The notes: a model not told the origin generated them from the letters alone. Positions 35,390 to 47,217 are shown, counted from the stretch's first letter. The stretch is 64,000 bases of DNA from Gambelia wislizenii (GCA_030847615.1 JAUMIR010000001.1:66539501-66603500), one strand, 5' to 3'. Numbers and translations are program-made.

Positions 35390-35735
35390 TAGATCTCAGC
35401 TTGCTCCCAGGGTTTGGAACTCCCTGCTTAGGGAAGATAGACTGGCTTCCTCCCTGCTCTCCTTTCATTGGCAGGCAAAAATACCTTTTCATTCCAGCAG
35501 GCTTTGAGACCCAACTGTTTTACAAGAAAAAGGCTTTTCTTTGTGTGCTGTACTACTTCTATACTTTGTTTTTAAATCAGGGTTTTAAATCAATTTCATT
35601 TTGTAGACAGTTTATTACTATTTTAGTCATAACTTTGTGTATTTTAGTTACACATGTTTTTACTCTTTTTAAAAAAAACTTTGTAAACCACATTGAGTCC
35701 CAGTTTTGAGGAAAAGGCAAACTGTAAATAAAGCA
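35390..35735. repeat. Decayed LINE 3' region, second copy
   Basis: Similar to the preceding feature: GGTTTGGAACTCCCTGCTTA, then TTTGTAAACCACATTGAGTC and a GGCAAACTGTAAATAAAG tail. Confidence 0.45.
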
Positions 35736-35744
35736 TTTGACTAG

Positions 35745-36337
35745 GGACTTTACCAGACCCTCCCCAAAACATGTTCTTTTGCCGGCATAACTTCTGATGT
35801 TTTTATGCTGGCAAAAGAACTTCCCATACCTCACTTACCTTCCATCCCAGCAAAAGGCTTCCCTGGCAATGATGGAGGAGTGAACAGAGCTCCATTCACT
35901 TCCTCGTCTGAAATCCCATGGATTCTTGCGAGAATACCTAGTGTGGGAAATTTAAAAATAAAACCAAAAATAATACACAAAAAGTTATACTAAGTACATA
36001 AACACACTTAAAAACTTGCAAATAAACTTGATGGGGGGTCATAAAATGTGTATCACCTACCTGGATGTCACAATCTCACCCGGCAGTGTTCTGGCTGGTC
36101 CGGCCATTCATGCTGCATTCACATGAGTACAATGGTGTGTGGATTCAAACACCAGCAATTCTGGCACAAAAGCACCATGGGGGACAAAAGCACCATGGGA
36201 CAGCTTGGACCATCAATAAAATAGGATGGTTTTTAACTGGACATGATTGCGCAAGGGTAACGTTGTCTGGTATGCATGCCCTTTCGTGATCATTAGGTGT
36301 CCTTATGATGCTGTATTTACATGGTCTGATAAAGTCC
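35745..36337 (-). mobile_element. MITE family M2, copy C
   Basis: 593 bp, ends GGACTTTACCAGAC and GGTCTGATAAAGTCC, flanked by TAG (35742-35744 and 36338-36340). Its interior matches copy B directly and copies A and D reversed. A subterminal hairpin uses TTCTTTTGCCGGCATAA and its complement near 35772-35820. Confidence 0.9.
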
Positions 36338-36851
36338 TAGAGCAGAATACTTGCTTCCCCAGATCAATTAAAAGAAAAACATCTCAAGGTAGGGATGAGG
36401 AACTTTTTTTGTTGTCCGTGTGGTTGGGACTTCAGCTCCCAGAAGCTCTAGCTAACTTGGCCAGTGGTATGGTATTGTGCAGGTTGTTGCTGAAAACATG
36501 GTAGAAGGTCTGAGCTCCATTCCTACCTTTCTCTTATGGGGATTCCCAGCCATGTATACTTTTATTCTATTGCTGAAGTAAACTCCATTAAGGTAAAAGG
36601 CTTACTCTCTTTTTGTAAACCTTTGCCTGACTTTGAGGGAAATGAGTGCTTTCTCTCCCTCCCGCTTCTTGGTCCTGCATCAAGTAGGGCAGGCTGACTA
36701 AGGACCCTGGTTAAGATACAACATTGCACACCTCACGTGGCTTTAATTTTAACACAAAATAAATATTTCCATAGCTCGTAAGTTTCCTGCAATGTATTTA
36801 TCTGGGCGAACACAAAGCTTAGCACCGTCTGCTAATTCCTTTATCTTTCAG

Positions 36852-36970
36852 ATACAGGACTGGAAACAAAGACAACAGCAACAACAAAAAGAAACCCTTG
36901 GATTGTTTGGAACAAAAAGCAGTCAAATCTGCACCAGGCGTTTGGCAGTCAGGTTTACTCATACCTTCAG
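36852..36970 (+). other. Candidate exon, 119 nt
   Basis: Acceptor TTCCTTTATCTTTCAG and donor TTCAG followed by GTAAGC. Two frames are open end to end: one encodes IQDWKQRQQQQQKETLGLFG and 20 more residues, the other YRTGNKDNSNNKKKPLDCLE and about 20 more. Joined to the candidate exon at 40649, the first frame stays open. I recognise neither peptide. It could be coding, a lncRNA exon or chance. Confidence 0.3.
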
Positions 36971-37792
36971 GTAAGCTTCTTTCTCTAGACTGTTTATTTT
37001 CTCGGGGGGGGGGGGCTTTTAAATCTTTCTGTGGGGTCTGAGAACACAGTCACATTACCAGATTTCCACTTCTCTGCATCAGTGCTGCACAATTTGCAGC
37101 CACAAAGACAACGGGCCTGAAATGATTTGAACTGTCTCCTTCCATAAGAATGTCACAGTTACCATGCCAGGTCAGATCAGAGGTCAGTCCAACTCAGCAT
37201 CTATCTTCCAAGTGTATCCAGCTGCTCTGTCTTGGAAAGGTTAACAAATGGGGACTGGTTATAAAGTATGTCACACATCCATAGAAGGGGACAGTGGAGA
37301 GAAGTGACTATTGCTGCTGCTGCTGTTGTCATCCTCATAGTCCTCCTCCACCACCTCCTTCTACATGATCAGCAGCCCTGAGAGGGCTCCCTCTCTTATA
37401 GAACAAGCAAATTAATCAATACATTACTCGTATATTCGCTTTCTTCCACAATGGAACTCAATATGGCATCCATAGGGTACTCTTAATCCAGGCACTGAAA
37501 AGACCCACATCTGCTTAGCTCACGAGATGACTGGATTCTCTGTCTTCAGACCTTACCTAAGGACAGGGATGGTCAACTTCCTTCTTTTGGCAAGGGTGAA
37601 CTGAACCGTCCAGAACCTATCCTTCATTGGTCAACCTGTTAGGTATCTGGGAGCTGAGAACTGTGCCCCAGTGAAGTAACTTTTCTGACATCTAGTTGTA
37701 TATGCATTCTTGTGGTAATTCTTTCTCGGGGGAGGCATGTTTCCCTGTTTTACAGGGAGGTCAAGATCTTCAAAGTTGCCCAACTTCAGTAT

Positions 37793-38214
37793 AGAATCAT
37801 AGAGTTGAACAGACCACAAGGGCCATCTAGTCCAACCCCCTGCCATGCAAGAATACCCAATCAAAGCACTCCCGACAGACGGCCATCCAGCCTCTGTTTA
37901 AAAACCTCCAGAGGAGATTCCACCACATTCTGAGGCAGCATATTCCACTGCCAAACAGCTCTTATCTTCCTAATGTTTAGGTGGAATCTCTTTTCCTGTA
38001 GTTTGGGTCCATTGCTCCATGTTCTAGTCTCAGGAGCAGCACAAAACAAGCTTGCTCCATCCTCAGTATGACACCCCTTCAAATATTTAAACATGGCTAT
38101 CATATCACCCCTTAACCTTCTCTCTTCCAGACTAAACATACCCTAAGCCACTCCTCATAGGACATGGCTTTCAGATGTCCCACCATTTTGGTTGCCCTCC
38201 TCTGGACGTGTTCC
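37793..38214 (-). mobile_element. CR1 LINE 3' end
   Basis: On the minus strand it encodes [20 protein letters not shown] and FHLNIRK, then the CR1 3' untranslated region and terminal repeat at 37793. A small deletion and frameshift lie near 37965. 5'-truncated at 38214. Confidence 0.93.
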
Positions 38215-38524
38215 CGAGTAGTTAGTACTTGGGCTGCCAGCAGAGCAGGGACACAGTTCACTTGTCGCAGTCTTTCCTGCTGTTGTAAGATATACTATAT
38301 TTCTATTTAAAGTATAGCAATAGTTTCTAAATTTACATATAAATTACACATGCAGGTTGTATGCAAATTAGTGCTCTCTTCTGTGCCTTCAAGAAAATAT
38401 TCTCAAACAGAGAACTATTCTCTGTAAGTAGGACACATAGGCTCAAATCTTGTTGATGACGTATGTTTATGGAACTTTGGGGACATTGCAGAACTCCCTC
38501 TAAGGGGGATGGGGGCCCTTTCAC

Positions 38525-38780
38525 AATGTTTTTGGGTATTCCCGGGCCAGTCTAGGTCCAGGAGGGGGCTTTTTTTAACAACAGAAAGAGAGCAGAAGTC
38601 TGTTCACTTCCTGTTTCAAAAAGGGGACCCCTGGTAGGAATGCCATTCATATACCCCAGAGGCCATTTTGTGGCAATTTGGAGCAAACAAAAATGAACCC
38701 TGTGGCCCCTGAGGGGCCACAAAAACAGCTCTGGGAGATCATGTGGCCCACAGGCCACACTTTGCCCATCTCTGTTCTAG
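38525..38780. mobile_element. Decayed hAT-like element
   Basis: The right end reads GGCCACACTTTGCCCATCTC, a typical decayed hAT terminus, preceded by a GGCCCCTGAGGGGCCAC palindrome. The left terminus is not resolved. Confidence 0.5.
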
Positions 38781-38789
38781 GGGCTACAG

Positions 38790-38985
38790 CATTGGTGGCT
38801 GGTGGGTTTCATATCAGTGGGATATGAATCTGTTCCAGGTTTTAGTCCAAAGTTTAATGAAGTTATCCACCAATGTGAAGATGAGGAAGGGTTCAGCACC
38901 TTGGTTAACACTTTTAAAGTTCAGACTAAATCCTAGAGCAGACTCGCCATCCCACAGACATAGGAGCCACCAGCTGCCATTGTCT
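38790..38985. repeat. Unclassified repeat family W
   Basis: From GGTGGCTGGTGGGTTTCATA to GAGCCACCAGCTGCCATTGT. Shares CCAGGTTTTAGTCCAAAGTT and GGTTCAGCACCTTGG segments with the copy at 19110. Confidence 0.55.
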
Positions 38986-38992
38986 TTCAGTA

Positions 38993-39221
38993 CAGTTGTC
39001 CCTCCATATTCATGGATTTGGCATTCACGGATTTAAGTATTCATGGCTTGAAAATATTCTTAAAACAAATAATCCCAAAACCAAACCTTAATTTTGCCAT
39101 CTTATATAAGGGACACCATTTTGCTATGCCATTGCATATAATGGGACTTGAGTATTCACGGATTTGGGTATTCATGGGGGGGTCCTGGAACCAATACCCA
39201 GCAAATGTGAAGGGACAACAG
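38993..39221 (+). mobile_element. Tigger/pogo-like MITE with TA duplication
   Basis: Begins CAGTTGTCCCTCCATATTCA and ends GAAGGGACAACAG, flanked by TA (38991-38992, 39222-39223). 229 bp. The copy at 1650-1860 is the same family; the 688-bp element at 46530 has similar termini. Confidence 0.9.
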
Positions 39222-40648
39222 TACATGTTTACCCAGAAGTAAGTTTCATTGAGCGTAATGGATCTTACGCTCAGGTAAATGACTGTAGAATCACAGCATT
39301 AGTGAATTAGCAGTTACTCAAAAAATCTGCAGAGTACTCACACACTCCCATGGAATAGGAAGTAAAGCAGTGCAGATTAGAGGCATACAGAGAAAAATCC
39401 TCTTTATTAGTGGTAGTGCTAGGAATCCGGTATTTGCTCAGGAAGCTCAGAGATGCAAACTTTGGGCTTTGTGGATATATTTACAGTATTTAAAGGTCAA
39501 GTAATCTTTTCCATTTCCCTATTTGCTTCAGATGATTTTGTTGAACATTTTCATTATTCCTTGTGGTTCTTCCACGCCCTCACTTTTTTTTTTTTTGGTT
39601 TAAGAGGATTTATCTCTGTGTCTTGAGTTATTAGGACATAGCAAGTGTGTGATGAATGTGTTATTACTGTAACAGGCTTTCCCACACAGTAGTAAGCTTT
39701 TCATTTGAATGGGAGTGCGGAAGAGAAGATTAGAGAGGGGAAGCAGCCTGGAATAGAGATTGAGGGATAGAGGTTTCACAATTGCCGGTTCTGTTGCATT
39801 TTTAGCACAAGCGGCAGAAGGAGAATCCACTTGTTCCTTTGCTTATCTGGTAACAAGGGAAGGTATGGATCAGTGGCACATGGATCTCATTCTCATTTGC
39901 ATGCTCCAAAAATAAGATGCACTGCTAGATGTCCTGCACAACATTTTCATCATCGGTTCAGATGATGTCTAGTGATTTCAAACCATGGCTCAAGTTTAAC
40001 CCCCAACCCCCACATCACTGATTAATGGCAAATTTTATGATTGCAAAGCTTAGGTGACAACTGGAATTAAGTTCCTGTATATAAGAGTGGGAAATAATAC
40101 ATACAAAGCTGATCAGGTAGGTGTTTGCAAGAATGCGAACAGCCTAAATAGCTAAAGTCCCCCAAACTCCACATGACCCCTCTAGCCCAGCTGGTGGCTG
40201 CGAGTGGTTTATTCACAATTTTAAAATCTCCTGCTGCCTATTTTTTTTTTTTTAAAAAAACAAGCTTCCTCGGGTGTGCATAGGGATTTTTCGTATTCAA
40301 AACAAAACAGAAAGAAAGGAGTAAAAATCGCCATTTCACCACTCACCGGACTCTCGCTCAGCCTAAAATCCAACATGGCGACCACAGCCAATTTTCCCCT
40401 GTGCTCCTTCAACCAATCATATTACGCTGCCTGTTTGTATCTGTGCAACTGTGGGTGTATAAATGGTCACACATTCAAACTGTGTATGGGTCTTTTACTA
40501 AAATCCATATGAAATTCCAAATGCACTGCAAACGGATTATATGTTAAATTTTGCTGCCCCCCTTCCAAATGACATGGATGGTTGTGAATGGCTATGTGAA
40601 TGGATCTCCATTTGTTTTCATGCTGTTTTTTTATTTTTTGCTGTTTAG

Positions 40649-40698
40649 ACAGGCCCTAAGTCTGGAACTAAAAGAAGAGAACAGAGGAACAGATACAG
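40649..40698 (+). other. Candidate exon, 50 nt
   Basis: Acceptor TTTTTTGCTGTTTAG and donor ATACAG followed by GTAAAA. In phase with the 36852 exon it would read R, QALSLELKEENRGTDT. Short and unsupported apart from splice pattern. Confidence 0.25.
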
Positions 40699-40748
40699 GT
40701 AAAAGGTTTCACCTGGTTGCTTTTCTTTCTGTTGCATACAACTTAAGG

Positions 40749-40948
40749 TTTGTTGTTGTGTACCTTCAAGTCAACTCTGATTTGCGGCAACCATATCCTA
40801 GGATTTTCTTGAAGATTTATTCAAAGGAGATTTGCCATTGTCTTCCTCTAAGAGTGAGAGAATGCAGACCCAGTGGGTTTCCGTGGCTGAGCAGATATTT
40901 GAACGCTGGTCCTAATCCAACACTCAAAGCACTACACCATGCTGGCTC
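40749..40948 (-). mobile_element. Sauria SINE
   Basis: The plus strand reads TTGTTGTTGTGTACCTTCAA at the tail side and ends ACACCATGCTGGCTC at the head side. Bov-B-like tail and tRNA-like head are both present. Confidence 0.88.
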
Positions 40949-41333
40949 AGTATACAGTTAGGTACTTGTGACTTTGTCAACAGATATACAGAGATTTCTC
41001 AGACTTTACAATAAGACAGAAAAATCTGTAACAATCCAGATGCCCCTTTCAGTCTGGCCAGTGGTTTTGGCAGTGTTAGTTCACAGAGCCAACCCTACTG
41101 TTCAGCAAAGTGAGGCAACAGCCTCAGGTTGCAAACACTGGGGCAATGAAGAACAGCCTTCTCCAAGTTATTCCTCCTGACTCTCTTCTCCCCCTAACCA
41201 CTCAGCCATTCTCTGCTGTGGAAGAACAGAGTTGTGGCCACTCTGTGGACTTACCTGTGATGTCTAAACTAGTTAACCTACTGCCTCTGGTGTGGTGGAA
41301 GACACCATCCCCATACTAGTTTTGAAATAATAT

Positions 41334-41569
41334 TCAGCTCCCAATCCAGCTGGCTTTGATATACGATATAGGGAAGGATGTCATTTTGTCTTCTGCTTCA
41401 GGTGGCAAAATGTCTTGTGTCAATTCTTTTAGTTCATAAACATCCAGAGGCTGATAGATTTCCCCAGGGATGAGTGTGGACTGTACTTCTTGTATTCTGA
41501 AGATGTGCATGATTTGTGAGGACCTGGCAAGCACTGCACGGATCAAAGTTGATACCAGCTTACGCTAAC
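41334..41569 (-). other. Unassigned open frame of about 78 codons
   Basis: The minus strand encodes RAVLARSSQIMHIFRIQEVQ, STLIPGEIYQPLDVYELKEL and TQDILPPEAEDKMTSFPISY, then stops. Composition is more protein-like than most open frames here. The YQPLDVYELKEL part vaguely resembles the start of retroviral-type capsid domains, but that is a guess. There is no clear promoter or splice context. Confidence 0.2.
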
Positions 41570-42197
41570 AGGTAAGGACTTATGCAAACTTGAAAATATG
41601 AATAGTAGCATTGTTCTCAGTTTGAACTGGATCCACCCCAGCCTCCCCAAGATTTCTACACTTTGCTAAGATGACCATGGGACCTTGGTGTAAAAAGAGA
41701 TTCTGTTTGTGAATAACAGATGCAGCAGGTGTTTCTGAACAAAGAAAAGCTTGTCTTCTACCTCCATTTGTTGTGAAGGCTTCCTAGTCACAGTGGGATG
41801 CCACCCCCCCCCCCGCACCATATATTCTCTAGGCACTCTGGGCCACTTCTTTGCCCTAGGGAGAAATCCTGAAGGCCTGACTACAAACCAGGAGTTATTA
41901 CATATTTGCCTAAACAGAAGAAGCTCAAACAAGTGAAATAGCTCTAACAAAACCCTTCCTCTGTCTCTCACAGTTCAGCAGAGAGAGATGAGGGCTAAGT
42001 CCACTAGTTTCCACTGTATGCAGGTATGATGAAATGGTTGCATGAGCTGGTTCTTTTGGGTGAACGGGCAGCACAGAAGGATCGAAACCGAGCCCAGCTG
42101 TATCCAATGGGAGGGGCCTCCTGGTGAGAGGGGAGAGGGGAGTGGTTATCAGAGAGTCCTGGAGAGTTGGTTCTAGACAGAGAAAGAGGAAAAAAGA

Positions 42198-42903
42198 GTT
42201 CATAGAATCATAGAATCATAGAAACCACAAGGGCCATCCAGTCCAACCCCCTGCCATGCAGGAATACACAATCAAATCATTTCCAACAGATGGCCATCCA
42301 GCCTCTGTTTAACCACCTCCAAAGAAGAGACTCCACCATACTCCGAGGCAGTGTATTCCACTTCCGAACAGCTCTTACTGTCAGGAAGTTTTCCCTAATG
42401 TTTAGGTGGAATTTCTTTTCCTGTAGTTTAAACCCATTGGTCCGTATCCTAGTCTCAGGAGCAGGAGAAAACAAGCTTGCTCCATATGACAACCCTTCAA
42501 ATATTTAAACATGGCTATCATGTCCCTTCTCAACCTTCTCTTCTCCAGACTAAACATGCCCAGTTCCCTAAGCTGCTCCTCATAGGTCATGGCTTCCAGA
42601 CCTCCCACCATCCTGGTCGCCCTCCTCCGGACACGTTCCAGCTTCTCAATATCTTTCCTGAATTGTGGTGCCCAGAACTGGACACAGTATTCCAGGTGAT
42701 GTCTGACCAAAGCAGAACAGAGTGGCACTATTACTTCCCTTGATCTAGACATTATACTCCTATTAATGCAGCCTAGAATCGCATTGGCTTTTTTAGCTGC
42801 TGTATCACACTGCTGACTCATGTTCAGCTTGTGCTCCACTAAGACTCCTAGATCCTTTTCGCATGTACTGCCCTCAAGCCATGTGTCACCCATCCTATTG
42901 TTG
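42198..42903 (-). mobile_element. CR1 LINE 3' region
   Basis: The minus strand carries 163 uninterrupted codons of the CR1 ORF2 C-terminal part: [20 protein letters not shown], then [30 protein letters not shown] and [20 protein letters not shown], then a frameshift into RKNSTLTLGKTS-equivalent tail and the 3' repeat at 42198. It is truncated at 42903. The long open stretch makes it one of the younger CR1 copies here. It provides the uninterrupted reference for the pogo-like insertion at 46530. Confidence 0.95.
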
Positions 42904-43704
42904 TGAGAGCTGAGGAGTTTACACAGACATGCGTGTCTAGAGGAAGAAACTTAGAGAACAGTTAAAATTGGCCAAGTGTTTTAGGTTAATGTAGCCATTC
43001 TGAGCTCAAAGACACTCACATAAGATAATTTATATCTGTATGTTCTTCAATGTAAATTACTGTTTGTTTTATAGCTGTTGACTCAGACTGAAGTGATTGC
43101 CAGTAACTGGAAAGAAGAGAGAATACCCCACCTAAAATATGGTAACTGTTTTATGGAAACACTTGACTTCAGGATAATATTAAAACAGTGGGAGTAAGGT
43201 AAAGTGTTGGTGACAGGGTGCCTTACAAAGTTGGTAGCGTGAGATCAACCATGTGCTAATGAAGATACCATCACAATAGGGTTGTCAGGACCTGGCCCTG
43301 AGTGTCCAGTTTTCATGTGCTGTCTCCAGGTGGGAGTTGAGGGTGCAAATTCTCCAATTTGGTGGGCTCAGCTCTGAGAAAGAGGAAAGGGCTGTGTGCA
43401 AATCTCCATCTCAGCAAGTACAGCAGCAGCTTGCTACAATTTGTAAGGCTTGATTTGTTGCTGCAACTTGCAAAGACTCTCTGAGGGGTCTCTGTATTTA
43501 CTTAGTAAGCTTCCTCCTTCCTTCTCAGTCATTGTAGTACCATGGCTTACCCTCTGTTCTTCTCTGCACCGATCTTCTGGCTAGAAGCAAGTAGGTTCGA
43601 CTAAATGTTCTTTATCCCATCTTGCTAAGCAAGTGAGAAGGAATCATCCCCTCGTTTCACCTTGATCTGGGAACAGCTCCTTTAACTAAGACATCTGTTT
43701 TAAT

Positions 43705-44760
43705 ATGAAGTCAAAGGCTTCCACGGCCAGCATCCATAGATTTTCCTTGGATTTTTTTTCCGGGCTGTGAAGTCGTGTTCTGGAATAATTTCTTTCTGAC
43801 GTTTCGCCTGCATATGTGGCTGGCATCTTCAGAGAATGGTTGGGTAGGAGTGTATGTGGAGTTTATATGCTGTGAACCCTTGTTGGAGAGTATATGTAAA
43901 TTTGTGTAATTGAATGGTTAGTTTCTGGGTATAGAAATGCAAGGGTCGTTAGTGTCTGTTTGGCTAATGGTTGGTTGATGGGCCATTATCTGCTGGAACT
44001 CCCTGTGTCCCTGGGTGGAATTCCTTTGTAAGTGTTGAGTTTTGATTCTATTGTTCTTCAAAACTGGGAGCCAGATTTTGTTTACTTTTAAGGTTTCTTC
44101 TTTCCTGTTGAAGTTGTCCAGGTGTTTGTGGATTTCAATAGCTTCTCTGTGCATTCTGACATGATAGTTGTTGGCCTGGTCCAGAATTTCTGTGTTTTAT
44201 ATAGCATTTTGTGTCCAGGTTGGTTTATAACATGTTCTGCTACTGCTGATTTTTCTGGCTGGCCCAGTCTGCAGTGTCTCATGTTCCTTGATTTGTGTTT
44301 GTACACTGCGTTTAGTGGTCCCTATGTAAACTTGTCCACAGCTGCATGGTATGTGGTAAACTCCTGCAGCTGTGAGAGGGTCTCTTTTGTCCTTCGCCGA
44401 GCATAGCATTTCTTGGATTTTCTTTGTTGGCCCATAGATTGTTTGGAGGTTGTGTTTCCTAATCAGTTTCCCTATTCTGTCTGTGACTCCTTTGATGTAT
44501 GGTAAAAAAATACCTTGCCTTTAGGTGGCAGTTTTTCTTCTTCATCCCTGTGGTTTTTTCTGGGTCTGGCTGCTCTTGTGATGTCTGATCTGGAGTAACC
44601 ATTAGCCTGTAGGGCCCAGTTTAGGTGCGTCAGTTCATCCTCCAGGTAATGTATCTGTGGACAATTCTTAATATCACTCACATAACAATTCCCCATGCTC
44701 AGCCTTTTAGGGATGTAAATCCTCTCTTGTTTCATTTTCATGCAAGAGAATGAGAAACCA
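43705..44760 (-). mobile_element. Penelope-like element, 5'-truncated, with GIY-YIG endonuclease remnants
   Basis: On the minus strand, after a KRLSMGN segment and a region with YLEDELTHLNWALQANGYSR, DEEEKLPPKGKVFFYH, comes AAGVYHIPCSCGQVYIGTTK, a GIY-YIG nuclease start (here GVY and YIG), with QIKEHE and AEHVINQPGH following. This domain arrangement after a reverse transcriptase is diagnostic of Penelope-like retroelements. Frameshifts break it into at least three frames and the reverse transcriptase is missing. Low-coordinate sequence (43705-43860) is the terminal repeat region, with CGGGCTGTGAAGTCGTGTTC and the hammerhead-like motif below. Confidence 0.92.
43794..43836 (-). ncRNA. Hammerhead-ribozyme-like core in the Penelope-like terminal region
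   Basis: The minus-strand RNA would have CUGAAGA (fits C3 U4 G5 A6 N7 G8 A9), one extra base, stem II GCC/GGC extended by GC/GC across an A-A mismatch with a 7-base loop, then GAAA, the two-base-pair ACGU as a minimal stem III, C at the cleavage position, and a 4-bp stem I (UUCU with AGAA). Hammerheads with very short stem III are known in Penelope-like elements. The one-base insertion after A9 is a deviation. Activity is unknown. Confidence 0.6.
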
Positions 44761-45886
44761 CATCATTTTTCTCCTGCCATTTTTAGGTGAGGCTTTCCCC
44801 TACTTACACATAAGTGTTTTTGCACAAACTGCACCATACTGTAGTTGAGCAAAATTACAGAGAGCTGCTGCTTTGTGGCCTGGAATTCTACAAATCAGAA
44901 GTATTGGGTATGTTGTTTGTTGTTCTTTCATTAGCAACTTTTCTGTATTTGCTGTGTGTACTTTGCTTCACAATAGGGGAAAAAACCCAGTAGGTCTTGG
45001 AAGAGATAGTTTTGCACATATTATTCAGAGGTAACCCCATGCTCCTTGTTTCATTCATGTGCTTGAGGGAAGAACACTTGCAGAGGCTGACAATTTCTCA
45101 GCATGTCAAGACAGCCTCTCTCACTTAAGACAAGAAATTGTGCAAATACTGTTTGTCTCTCACACATACATGTATGCAGACTCAAGTAATACACTCCCAT
45201 TTGTACATTCCTATGGCTATAATACTGAACAACATGCAATCTATATATTTCCCCTGGCTGTCTGAAAGAGACTGTTTGAGAAGTGGTCCAGCATGTAAAG
45301 CACCTCTCCTTGCTCTGGGCATCAGATATATCCTGATTTCTCTTTAGGGACATAAGAATGATGACTATCCTTTCTCTTGTCTGAAGTGATCTTTCATTTC
45401 TACATTCACTCAGTAAAATTGAATGCATTCTGGGGAGGATGAGATGCCCAGTGTCAGTACTGGGTAAATTTGGGCAGCTGCTAAAGCTATGTCTCCTTGA
45501 AAGGCCCTCTGCGACCTGACTTTGCTATCTTTTAGGCACCATCTGAAGGTGGTCTAATCCTCCTTTGAAGCTTTCAATATCATAGAATCATAGAGTTGAA
45601 AGAGACCGCAAGGGCCATCCAGTTCAACCCCCTGCCATGCAGGAATAAACAATCAAAGGATTCTCAACAGATGGCCATCCGGCCTCTGTTTAAAAACCTC
45701 CAAAGAAGGAGACTCCACTACACTCTGAGGTAATGCATTCCACCACCGAACAGCTTCTACTGCCAGTAGGTTTTTCCTAATGTTTAGATAGAATCTCTTT
45801 CCCTGTAGTTTGAGTCCATTGCTCTGTGTCCTTGTCTCTGGAGCCATAGAAAACAAGCTTGCTCCATCCTCAATATGACATCCCTT

Positions 45887-46152
45887 GGAGCCCTGGTAGT
45901 GTAGTGGTTAAATGCCAGTACTGCACGTCACCATGTTGCAAGTTCGATTCCAGGGGGCTTCAAGGTTCACTCAGCCTGCCATCCTTTCATAGGTCGATAA
46001 AATGAGTACCCCACTTGTGGAGGCAATTAGCTAACACACATTGGAAGCTGCTTTTTGCAGTGTAGATGTGTAAATTGCTATTGCTTAAAACAATTTGTAA
46101 GCCGCTCTAATAGCTTTGTGGCTGAAGAGTGGGGTATAAATAACTAAATAAA
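45887..46152 (+). mobile_element. tRNA-derived SINE inserted in CR1
   Basis: Complete copy: GGAGCCCTGGTAGTGTAGTG head with A box, CAAGTTCGATTCC B box, CAATTAGCTAACACACATTG body and TATAAATAACTAAATAAA tail. Flanked by a perfect 7-bp duplication ATCCCTT (45880-45886, 46153-46159), and the CR1 sequence is continuous after removal. Confidence 0.95.
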
Positions 46153-46529
46153 ATCCCTTCAAATATTTGAACATGGCTATCATGTCACCTCTTAACCTTC
46201 TCTTCTTCAGGCTAAACATGCCCAGTTTGCTAAGCTGCTCCTCATAGGGCATGGCTTCTAGACCTCCCACCATTTTGTTCACCCTCCTCTGGACATGTTC
46301 CAGCTTGTCCATATTCTTCTTGAACTGTGTTGCCCAGAACTAGACACAGTATTCCAGGTGAGGTCTGACCAAAGCATAATAGAGTGGCACTATTACTTCC
46401 CTTGATTTAGACATTATACTCCTATTGATGAAGTCTAGAATCGCATTGGCTTTTTTAGCTGCTGCATCACACTGCTGACTCATGTTCAGTTTATGGTCCA
46501 CTAAGACTCCTAGATCCCTTTCGCATGTA

Positions 46530-47217
46530 CACTTGTCCCTTCACATTTACAGAAGTTAGGGGCGGAGCACCACCTCAAAAGTGAAAAAACCACAAATAAG
46601 TTAAGCCCTGCCCCCAACATGCATACTACACTACAGTATTGTAGACTCCTCTCCCACCAACAGGACTGCCAATACCTGCCACAGTGGTAGCAACACCTGC
46701 CCCGCAACACCTGCCCCGGGCATGCAAACCATGCCCCTTACACACACTTGCCTCCCTGCCAGCTCTCCCTCTCTCTGCCCTGCCAACAACACAACTCGAT
46801 CTTGCTTTCTTACCTTGCACCAAAACAGCTAACAGTAAGGTTTAAAGTAATGGGCAGTGCTGTTTTGGTGCAAGGTAAGAAAGCAAGATCAAGTTGTGTT
46901 GTTGGCAGGGCAGAGAGAGGGAGAGCTAGCGGGGAGGTGAGTGTGGGTGAGGGGCATGATTTGTGCATCCGGGGAGCAGGTGTTGCTACAGGTGCAACTT
47001 TTAGCTTCGGTTTGGGAAAGGAGCAACCTTACTGTTTTAAACGGGCAGTGCTGTTTTGGTGCAAGGTAAGAAAGCAAGATGGAGTTGTGTTGTTGGCAGG
47101 ACAGGAGGAGAGGGGAGGAGGGTAGGGTCTTGGAGTTTGAGCTAGTTGAGCAGCAGCTACAAGCCATAAATATGGAAAACCATGAATGTGAAACACGTGA
47201 ATGTGAAGGGACAACTG
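46530..47217. mobile_element. 688-bp pogo/Tigger-like MITE inserted in CR1
   Basis: Termini CACTTGTCCCTTCACATT and GAATGTGAAGGGACAACTG with TA on each side (46528-46529, 47218-47219). Comparison with the CR1 at 42850 shows the pre-insertion site GCATGTACTGCC exactly. The interior contains three copies of a block (one inverted at about 46750-46830, two direct at 46858-46927 and 47048-47115) marked by CTGTTTTGGTGCAAGGTAAG. No transposase. Confidence 0.92.

Noticed and set aside
42402..42893. A live reverse-transcriptase gene
   Set aside because: The 163 open codons are only the C-terminal part of CR1 ORF2; the copy is truncated and frameshifted.
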